From Gammaproteobacteria bacterium (GTDB taxonomy: Bacteria > Pseudomonadota > Gammaproteobacteria > Steroidobacterales > GCA-2729495): a DNA stretch of 33,637 nucleotides. Below the pieces are notes generated by a model, which saw only the letters and a list, made by a program, of their open reading frames with translations, made no database searches and was not told where the DNA came from. Of the stretch, positions 27,995-33,637 are shown in pieces. The first letter of the stretch is position 1. Each line of letters starts with the position of its first letter. A program made the translations under genes and the position numbers. The stretch covers positions 1 to 33,637 of the forward strand of contig JAJFJS010000147.1 in the NCBI GenBank assembly GCA_021773815.1, in the 5' to 3' direction.

Positions 27995-28903
27995 ATGACG
28001 GTACACGCAAAGCTCACAGTCGCACTGCTGGCGCTCATCGCCATCTGGTCCGTGCCGACCGCCGCACAGGATTTTTCCCGGGCGACGATCACGACCGTGC
28101 CCGTTTATGACGGCATCTATATGCTGATGGGGCAGGGTGGCAACATCGGCGTGAGCGTGGGTCCCGATGGCATCCTGCTGATAGACGATCAGTATGCGCC
28201 GATGAACGACAAGATCGTCGCTGCGCTCGCGGCTATCGCAGAGCAACCGGTCAAAATGGTGCTCAACACGCACTGGCACGGCGACCATACCGGCGGCAAC
28301 GAACTTTTCGCCGATTCCGGGGCGCTGATCGTCGCGCACGACAACGTCCGGACGCGCATGAGTGCGACGCATTTTTCATCGTTCTTCCGCTCCGAATCGC
28401 CGCCGTCACCGGCGGCGGCGTTGCCGGTCGTCACGTTCGACAGGTCCGTGACGCTGCACGTCAACGGCCTGACGATTCACGCCGAACACGTCCCGCCGGC
28501 ACACACCGACGGCGATTCGATCGTCTGGTTCCGCGAAGCCAATGTCGTACACCTCGGCGATACGTACTTCAACGGGTTCTACCCGTTCGTCGACGTCGAC
28601 AGCGGCGGCTCGGTCCGCGGCGTGATCGCCGCCGTCGACGGCGTATTACCGCGCATCGACGATGCGACCCGGGTCATGCCCGGCCACGGCCCACTCAGCA
28701 ACCGCGCCGAACTATTGCGCTACCGCACCATGCTCGCGACGGTGTCGGACAGCATCGACAAGCTCATTAGTGCAGGCCGCTCGAAAGAGGAGGTCATCGC
28801 GGCGCAACCGAGCGCAGCGTTCGACGCGGACTGGGGCGGCGGTTTCATCAAGCCGGACCAATGGGTCGGGCTGGTCTACGAATCGATGGTTGCCGACCGA
28901 TGA
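27995..28903 (+). CDS. Exported metallo-beta-lactamase-fold hydrolase
   Basis: A 302-residue zinc hydrolase with an N-terminal signal peptide (hydrophobic to about residue 23, cleavage likely near TAAQ), so probably periplasmic. Zinc ligands are seen in THWHGDHTGGN (HxHxDH, about 92-98), AHTDGD, LGDTYFNGFYPFVD and PGHG. The LGDTYFNGFYP segment is typical of the SoxH/cyclase-like and quinoprotein-associated MBL group rather than true carbapenemases, so beta-lactam hydrolysis should not be assumed. Its stop overlaps the DAHP synthase start (ATGA, 28900-28903), so it heads a compact rightward unit. Substrate unknown. Confidence 0.88.
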   Translation: MTVHAKLTVALLALIAIWSVPTAAQDFSRATITTVPVYDGIYMLMGQGGNIGVSVGPDGILLIDDQYAPMNDKIVAALAAIAEQPVKMVLNTHWHGDHTGGNELFADSGALIVAHDNVRTRMSATHFSSFFRSESPPSPAAALPVVTFDRSVTLHVNGLTIHAEHVPPAHTDGDSIVWFREANVVHLGDTYFNGFYPFVDVDSGGSVRGVIAAVDGVLPRIDDATRVMPGHGPLSNRAELLRYRTMLATVSDSIDKLISAGRSKEEVIAAQPSAAFDADWGGGFIKPDQWVGLVYESMVADR

Positions 28904-30252
28904 CCGGTGCGGCCTGGTCCCCCGACAGCTGGCACGCAAGTCCGGCGATCCAGCAGCCGACGTACGCCGACAGCACCGAGGTCGAGCGCGTCGTCGGGCG
29001 GCTGGCACAGTTGCCGCCGCTCGTAACCAGTTGGGAAATTGAAGCATTGCGCGAACAGATCGCCGCCGCCCAGCAGGGGCGGGCGTTCGTGCTGCAGGGT
29101 GGGGACTGTGCGGAAAATTTCGACGAATGTACGTCGGAAAATATTGTGCGCAAACTCAAGATCCTGCTGCAGATGAGCGTCGTGCTGACCGCGGGTCTGA
29201 AACGGCCGATCGTCCGTGTCGGGCGCATGGCCGGCCAGTTCGCGAAGCCGCGCTCGGCCGACATCGAGACGCGTGGTGACGTGTCACTGCCGAGTTATCG
29301 CGGTGACCTGGTCAACCGCCTGGCGTTCACGGCTGAGGCGCGCGAACCGAACCCGGAACTGCTGCTGCGCGGCTATGAACGCGCGGCGCTGACGCTGAAT
29401 TTTATTCGTTCCCTGATCGACGGCGGCTTCGCCGACCTGCACCATCCGGAAAACTGGGATCTGGATTTCGTCGGCCATTCCGCTTCTGCTGCCGAGTACC
29501 ATCGACTCGTCGAACGCATCGCCGACAGCCTCGATTTTTTCGAATCGATCACCGGCACGGCGATCAGTCAGGCAAGACGCGTCGATTTCTACACGTCGCA
29601 CGAGGCACTGCACCTGCTGTACGAGCAGGCGCAAACGCGTTTTCTGGAACATCGCGATGGCTGGTACAACCTGACCACGCATTTTCCGTGGATCGGCATG
29701 CGCACGGCGGCTGCCGACGGTGCGCACGTCGAATACTGTCGCGGCCTGCGCAACCCGATCGGCGTCAAGGTTGGCGGCGAGATGAGTGACGATGACCTGC
29801 GGCGGCTGGTCACGACACTGAATCCGGATGCCGAGGCGGGACGATTGACGCTGATTCATCGTTTCGGTGCCGGCAAAATCAACGACGGCCTGCCGCCCAT
29901 GATCGAAACGGTGGCGTCGCTCGGTATCCCGGTGCTGTGGATGTGCGATCCGATGCACGGCAATACCGAATCGGTCGCCAACGGACGCAAGACCCGGCGC
30001 TTCGACAATATTCTCGGCGAACTCGAGGCGGCGTTCCGGATACATCACGATGCCGGTACGGTGCTCGGCGGCGTGCACCTGGAACTGACCGGCGAGCACG
30101 TCACTGAATGCATCGGCGGTGCGCGCGGCCTCGATGCCGATGGTCTCGAGCACGCATACCGAACCCAGGTCGATCCGCGACTGAATTACGAGCAGGCGAT
30201 GGAGGTTGCGCTGCGGATTGCCGATCGAGCCGTCGCGCAGGCTACACCGTGA
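28900..30252 (+). CDS. Class II (plant-type) DAHP synthase
   Basis: A 450-residue enzyme for the first shikimate step, joining phosphoenolpyruvate and erythrose 4-phosphate to 3-deoxy-D-arabino-heptulosonate 7-phosphate. Class II is shown by LQGGDCAENF (metal ligand Cys70), VGRMAGQFAKPRS, LPSYRGDLVN, DPMHGNT (His), HLELTGEHVTEC (Glu) and VDPRLNYEQA (Asp), the full Cys-His-Glu-Asp metal set. It is unrelated in sequence to AroF/G/H. Start ATG 28900 overlaps the preceding gene by four bases, and the stop overlaps the uracil-DNA glycosylase GTG by four. No other shikimate or aromatic gene is near. The N-terminal extension that binds regulators in the mycobacterial enzyme is short here. Confidence 0.95.
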   Translation: MTGAAWSPDSWHASPAIQQPTYADSTEVERVVGRLAQLPPLVTSWEIEALREQIAAAQQGRAFVLQGGDCAENFDECTSENIVRKLKILLQMSVVLTAGLKRPIVRVGRMAGQFAKPRSADIETRGDVSLPSYRGDLVNRLAFTAEAREPNPELLLRGYERAALTLNFIRSLIDGGFADLHHPENWDLDFVGHSASAAEYHRLVERIADSLDFFESITGTAISQARRVDFYTSHEALHLLYEQAQTRFLEHRDGWYNLTTHFPWIGMRTAAADGAHVEYCRGLRNPIGVKVGGEMSDDDLRRLVTTLNPDAEAGRLTLIHRFGAGKINDGLPPMIETVASLGIPVLWMCDPMHGNTESVANGRKTRRFDNILGELEAAFRIHHDAGTVLGGVHLELTGEHVTECIGGARGLDADGLEHAYRTQVDPRLNYEQAMEVALRIADRAVAQATP

Positions 30253-30938
30253 CGCGCGATTTCGACAGCCGCTGTTGCCGCTGTCCGCGCCTGGCCGATT
30301 TTCTCGACGACGTGCGCGCCCGGTATCCGGGTTATTTCGCGCGCCCGGTGCCGTCTTTCGGGGACCCGGCCGCGCGCCTGCTGATTGTCGGCCTGGCGCC
30401 CGGCATGCACGGCGCGAATGCGACCGGCCGGCCGTTTACCGGCGATCATGCCGGCATCCTGTTATACGAGACACTGTTTGCATTCGGCTTCGGTACGCAA
30501 GCGGTTAGCCGCAGCGCCGACGACGGGCTGGAGCTTCGGGACTGCCGAATAACCAACGCCGTGCGCTGCCTGCCGCCGCAAAACAAGCCGACGACCCGCG
30601 AAGCAGATACCTGCGGCGATTATCTCGCCGCCGAATTGCGCGCCATGCCGACGGCCGGATTCGTGCTCGCGCTCGGTACGGTCGCCCATCGATCCGTGCT
30701 CAAGGCGCTCGGCCTGAAGCTGTCGGCACATCCGTTCGGTCACGGCGCGGAGTACGCGGTCGGATCGGGATTGCGGCTCGTCGATTCTTATCATTGCAGT
30801 CGCTACAACACGCAGACCCGGCGCCTGACGCCGGAGATGTTTCGAGACGTTTTTGCCGGCCTGCGCGAACGTCTCGATGCGATGGCACCGGCTGCTGATG
30901 AGGTAACGACCGGCCCCCCTGTCCGGGCAGCCGGCTGA
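30249..30938 (+). CDS. Family 5 uracil-DNA glycosylase (UdgB type)
   Basis: A 229-residue iron-sulfur DNA glycosylase removing uracil and other deaminated bases. Four cysteines (9 and 12 in CCRCPRL; 107 and 122 in RCLPP...DTC) form the expected 4Fe-4S site. Motif A is GLAPGMHGANATGRPFTGD (48-66), whose HGxNxTGRxFTGD form is characteristic of family 5 rather than family 4. Motif B is YHCSRYNTQTRRLT (His182), where the more usual His-Pro-Ser is His-Cys-Ser. The true start is GTG 30249, overlapping the DAHP synthase stop; the longer frame is not supported. uvrC begins six bases later, so base-excision and nucleotide-excision repair genes are adjacent. Confidence 0.9.
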   Translation: MTRDFDSRCCRCPRLADFLDDVRARYPGYFARPVPSFGDPAARLLIVGLAPGMHGANATGRPFTGDHAGILLYETLFAFGFGTQAVSRSADDGLELRDCRITNAVRCLPPQNKPTTREADTCGDYLAAELRAMPTAGFVLALGTVAHRSVLKALGLKLSAHPFGHGAEYAVGSGLRLVDSYHCSRYNTQTRRLTPEMFRDVFAGLRERLDAMAPAADEVTTGPPVRAAG

Positions 30939-30944
30939 CCGGCC

Positions 30945-32765
30945 ATGGACGAGTCGTTCGACGCGAAACGTTTCCTGGCGACGCTGAGCCCGGGGCCCGG
31001 CGTGTACCGGATGCTCGACGAATCCGGTACCGTGATTTACGTCGGCAAGGCGCGCAATCTCCGGCGACGCGTCGCCAGTTACTTCGGCAGCAAGGCTCAT
31101 CATCCCAAGACCCAGGCGCTGATGAATCGCGCCGTCGATGTCCAGGTCACCGTCACCGAAACGGAGACCGAAGCGCTGCTGCTCGAGTACAACCTGATCA
31201 AGGCGCATCAACCACGCTTCAATGTCCTGTTGCGTGACGGGAAGAGTTATCCCTACATCAAGCTGACGGTGGCGCAGGAATTTCCGCGCTTCGAGTTTCA
31301 TCGCGGACCGCGACCGCCGAAACACCGTTACTTCGGGCCTTTTCCGTCGGCCGGCGCGGTGCGCCAGACCCTCGGGCAATTGCAGAAACTGTTTCGCGTG
31401 CGCCAATGCGCCGATTCGTATTTCGCCAACCGCAGCCGCGCGTGCCTGCAGCACCAGATCCGGCGCTGCACGGCGCCGTGTGTCGGCCTGATCGATGCCG
31501 CTGAGTACCGCACGGACGTCGACAATGCCGTTCGATTTCTGTCGGGCCGCAACGACGCCGTGCTCGTCGATCTGCAGGCGCGCATGGACCGTGCCGCCGA
31601 GGCGCTGGAATACGAGCGCGCGGCGCTGTACCGCGACCAGATTGCCGCGATCAAGGACGTGCAGGGGCGCCAGGTGGTCGTCGGCGGGCGTATCAGGGAT
31701 GCGGACGTGCTCGCCGCCGTGTGCCTCACCGGGACCTGGTGCGTCGCCGTGCTGATGATTCGCAACGGCCGGATGCTCGGGAGTCGCACGTTCTTTCCCA
31801 AAACGTCGGCGCATACCGAGTCCGGCGAGGTGCTGTCCGCATTCGTCGCCCAGCATTATTTCGCGCAGGAGGCGCCGCCGGAGATCATCGTCGGGACCGC
31901 GATCGACGATCAGGCGCTGCTCGAGGCGGCCCTGTCCGAGCGGGGCGGGCGCCGCGTCGGGATTCGTGCGCGCGTCCGGGGGCATCGCCGACGCTGGCTC
32001 GACATGGCGACCGCCAATGCGGAGCAGGGGCTCAAGACCCAGCAGGCGACGAATGCGACGTATAGCCGCCGCTACGAGTCGCTGGCCGACCTGCTCGGCT
32101 TCGATGATCTGCCCGAGCGCATCGAATGCTTCGATATCAGCCATACCGGGGGGCAGAACACGGTGGCATCCTGCGTCGTGTTCGGGCCGCAGGGGCCACT
32201 CAAGTCGGACTACCGGCGGTTCAATATCAGCGGCGTGGAGCCCGGTGACGATTATGCGGCGATCGAGCAGGCGGTTACGCGGCGCTACCGGCGCGTACGC
32301 AAGGGCGAGGCGCCGGTCCCGGACCTCGTGCTGATCGACGGCGGGCGCGGACAATTGGGCAAGGCGGTTGCCGTCATGCAGGATCTGCAACTCGGCGACG
32401 TCCGGCTGGTCGGCGTGGCGAAGGGGCAGGGCCGCAAACCGGGGCGTGAACGGCTGTTTGTCGCCGGCGCGGACGAGCCGCTGCCAATCCCGGCCGATGC
32501 GCCCGCGCTGCATCTCGTCCAGCAGATCCGTGACGAAGCGCACCGGTTCGCGATTACCGCACACCGGCAGCGTCGCGCCCGGGCGCAGCAGGGCTCGGTG
32601 CTCGATGCCATCCCGGGACTCGGTCCGCAACGGCGCAAGGCGCTGCTCAAGGCTTTCGGCGGAATGCAGGGCCTCAAGCGGTCGGGCATCGACGATCTCG
32701 TTGCCGTCAAGGGAATCAGCCGCAACCTGGCGGAACGGATCTACCATCGGTTGCACAGCGATTAG
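30945..32765 (+). CDS. uvrC: UvrABC excinuclease subunit C
   Basis: A 606-residue nuclease making both incisions in nucleotide excision repair. The N-terminal GIY-YIG domain reads GPGVYRMLDESGTVIYVGKARNLRRR (17-42), with Glu81 in LLLEYNLIK as the catalytic acid. A UvrB-binding UVR helix lies at about 205-235. The RNase H-like C-terminal nuclease has CFDISHTGG and LVLIDGGRGQLGKA (Asp residues). Tandem helix-hairpin-helix motifs close the protein (IPGLGPQRRKALLKAFG, VKGISRNLAERI). The length is normal. It follows the uracil-DNA glycosylase gene after six bases and precedes pgsA, the order common in gammaproteobacteria. Confidence 0.97.
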   Translation: MDESFDAKRFLATLSPGPGVYRMLDESGTVIYVGKARNLRRRVASYFGSKAHHPKTQALMNRAVDVQVTVTETETEALLLEYNLIKAHQPRFNVLLRDGKSYPYIKLTVAQEFPRFEFHRGPRPPKHRYFGPFPSAGAVRQTLGQLQKLFRVRQCADSYFANRSRACLQHQIRRCTAPCVGLIDAAEYRTDVDNAVRFLSGRNDAVLVDLQARMDRAAEALEYERAALYRDQIAAIKDVQGRQVVVGGRIRDADVLAAVCLTGTWCVAVLMIRNGRMLGSRTFFPKTSAHTESGEVLSAFVAQHYFAQEAPPEIIVGTAIDDQALLEAALSERGGRRVGIRARVRGHRRRWLDMATANAEQGLKTQQATNATYSRRYESLADLLGFDDLPERIECFDISHTGGQNTVASCVVFGPQGPLKSDYRRFNISGVEPGDDYAAIEQAVTRRYRRVRKGEAPVPDLVLIDGGRGQLGKAVAVMQDLQLGDVRLVGVAKGQGRKPGRERLFVAGADEPLPIPADAPALHLVQQIRDEAHRFAITAHRQRRARAQQGSVLDAIPGLGPQRRKALLKAFGGMQGLKRSGIDDLVAVKGISRNLAERIYHRLHSD

Positions 32766-32795
32766 ACGGGTTTCTCATCGCGGCCGGAAGCGCGC

Positions 32796-32801
32796 TACAA
32801 T
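32796..32801 (+). promoter_or_regulatory. Candidate -10 box upstream of pgsA
   Basis: TACAAT at 32796-32801 is followed by a GC-rich discriminator and lies 45 bases before pgsA, in the 81-base gap after uvrC. The -35 is poor (TTTCTC at 19-base spacing), so an internal promoter is only tentative. Confidence 0.3.
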
Positions 32802-32846
32802 TCGGGCGCGCATGACCTGAACTTTCTGTCACGGGTCGGAACCGAA

Positions 32847-33482
32847 ATGTCTGGAACACTGAATATCGCCACAATCCTGACGTGGTTTCGCATCGCTGCG
32901 ATTCCGCTGATCGCGCTGGTCTTCTACCTGCCGCCGAGCCACTGGATGCGGCCGCTCGCCTGCGTGGTCTTTACGATCGCCGGGCTGACGGACTGGCTGG
33001 ACGGCTACCTGGCGCGCAGGCTGAATCTGACGTCCAAGTTCGGCGCATTCCTCGATCCGGTCGCGGACAAGCTTATGGTCACGACGACGCTCGTCATCAT
33101 CGTGCAGTCCGATCCGCGCATCATCATCGCGCTGATCGCCGCCATTATTATCGGCCGCGAGTTCACGATTTCCGCCCTCCGCGAATGGATGGCCGAACTG
33201 GGCGCGCGCAATATCGTTGCTGTGTCGGGTTTCGGCAAACTCAAGACGATCCTGCAGATGGTCGGACTCGGCATGATGATCTGGCTGTACCCGCTGTATG
33301 GCATACCGATCTATGAGATCGGCATGGCCCTGCTGCTGATATCGGCCGGCCTGACCCTGTATTCGATGTTTGTTTATATCCGCGCAGCCTGGCCGGCGCT
33401 GACCAAGCATGCCGAACCTGAAGGGTCAGCGGCAGCGGACCAGATCGACGGCGGTGTGCGAGACCACGACGGGGTTTCTTGA
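32847..33482 (+). CDS. pgsA: CDP-diacylglycerol-glycerol-3-phosphate 3-phosphatidyltransferase
   Basis: A 211-residue inner-membrane enzyme making phosphatidylglycerol phosphate from CDP-diacylglycerol and glycerol 3-phosphate. The CDP-alcohol phosphatidyltransferase motif is complete: Asp49, Asp52-Gly53, Ala56-Arg57, Gly66, Asp70 and Asp74 (TDWLDGYLARR...GAFLDPVADK). About five to six hydrophobic helices surround it, starting with NIATILTWFRIAAIPLIALVF. After the last helix there is a polar tail of roughly 25 residues (from about 187) not needed by the family. The -35 box of the downstream tRNA promoter overlaps its stop codon. The preceding gene is uvrC. Confidence 0.96.
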   Translation: MSGTLNIATILTWFRIAAIPLIALVFYLPPSHWMRPLACVVFTIAGLTDWLDGYLARRLNLTSKFGAFLDPVADKLMVTTTLVIIVQSDPRIIIALIAAIIIGREFTISALREWMAELGARNIVAVSGFGKLKTILQMVGLGMMIWLYPLYGIPIYEIGMALLLISAGLTLYSMFVYIRAAWPALTKHAEPEGSAAADQIDGGVRDHDGVS

Positions 33483-33506
33483 CAGGTCGCCGGCAGGCTA
33501 TATCAT
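33479..33506 (+). promoter_or_regulatory. Sigma70 promoter of tRNA-Gly
   Basis: A perfect -35 TTGACA (33479-33484) and a -10 TATCAT (33501-33506) are spaced by 16 bases, followed by a GC-rich discriminator (TCGCGTCC) of the kind seen at stringently controlled stable-RNA promoters. The -35 overlaps the last codons of pgsA. The transcript would begin about 38 bases before the tRNA. Confidence 0.7.
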
Positions 33507-33550
33507 TCGCGTCCGGGTCAGGATTTCGACCCGTCGTCCAGACCTTTCAA

Positions 33551-33626
33551 GCGGGCATAGCTCAGTTGGTAGAGCGCAACCTTGCCAAGGTTGAGGTCGC
33601 CAGTTCGAATCTGGTTGCCCGCTCCA
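33551..33626 (+). tRNA. glyT(GCC): tRNA-Gly (anticodon GCC)
   Basis: A 76-nt cloverleaf: acceptor GCGGGCA pairs with TGCCCGC; the D arm has GCTCAGTTGGTAGAGC; the anticodon arm is CAACC-TTGCCAA-GGTTG with anticodon GCC; the T arm has CCAG-TTCGAAT-CTGG; and CCA is encoded at the end. Only a few bases differ from E. coli tRNA-Gly(GCC), which also follows pgsA. In relatives, tRNA-Cys and tRNA-Leu often come next, but the window ends 11 bases later. Confidence 0.97.
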
Positions 33627-33637
33627 TATTTCCCCGG

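Noticed and set aside
27995-28903. Beta-lactam resistance gene
   Set aside because: The metallo-beta-lactamase fold is clear, but the LGDTYFNGFYP region and the genomic setting fit the broader hydrolase group. Resistance cannot be claimed.
30462-32756. 764-residue minus-strand open frame opposite uvrC
   Set aside because: It is fully antisense to uvrC and part of the uracil-DNA glycosylase gene, both with complete conserved motifs.

Overview
The window reads as chromosomal DNA of a GC-rich gammaproteobacterium. The best support is the uvrC-pgsA-tRNA-Gly order at the right end, together with a MetL/ThrA-type aspartokinase-homoserine dehydrogenase next to thrC, purB near mnmA, and an nfeD-slipin pair. 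No genus can be named from sequence alone. Coding density is high: no gene-free stretch exceeds 300 bases, and there is no CRISPR array, prophage or intact insertion sequence. The many long antisense reading frames are shadows of GC-rich genes.

Left part (1-10.8 kb), accessory in character. Three leftward genes (a bilin-reductase-like protein, an NAD-binding epimerase-like protein and an MFS transporter cut by the window edge) diverge from a rightward gene that fuses an archaeal-type CTP-dependent riboflavin kinase domain to a HAD phosphatase. A UbiD-family (prenylated-FMN) decarboxylase, a class III CoA-transferase, a small lipoprotein, a P-loop protein translationally coupled to a haloalkane dehalogenase, and a PUA-like/HNH nuclease with an altered catalytic His follow. 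This suggests flavin, tetrapyrrole and small-molecule catabolic functions plus one defence-type gene.

Middle part (10.9-27.9 kb), mostly housekeeping. It holds thrA-thrC without an adjacent thrB, then a roughly 180-bp element with imperfect terminal inverted repeats abutting the thrC stop codon, a membrane-anchored NERD protein, tatD, acnA, mnmA, a DUF7931-like gene, purB, fumC, a CoA-pyrophosphatase NUDIX gene with mazG, and the slipin/NfeD membrane pair. These cover threonine synthesis, the TCA cycle, purine synthesis, tRNA thiolation and nucleotide-pool cleaning.

Right part (28-33.6 kb). A compact rightward run has overlapping or near-touching genes: a secreted metallo-beta-lactamase-fold hydrolase, class II DAHP synthase, family 5 uracil-DNA glycosylase and uvrC. 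It is followed by pgsA and a tRNA-Gly(GCC) whose promoter overlaps the pgsA stop.

The two most unusual items are the riboflavin kinase-HAD phosphatase fusion (3050-4111) and the divergently transcribed ferredoxin-dependent bilin reductase-like gene (2125-2871), whose usual active-site Asp position is occupied by Gln.
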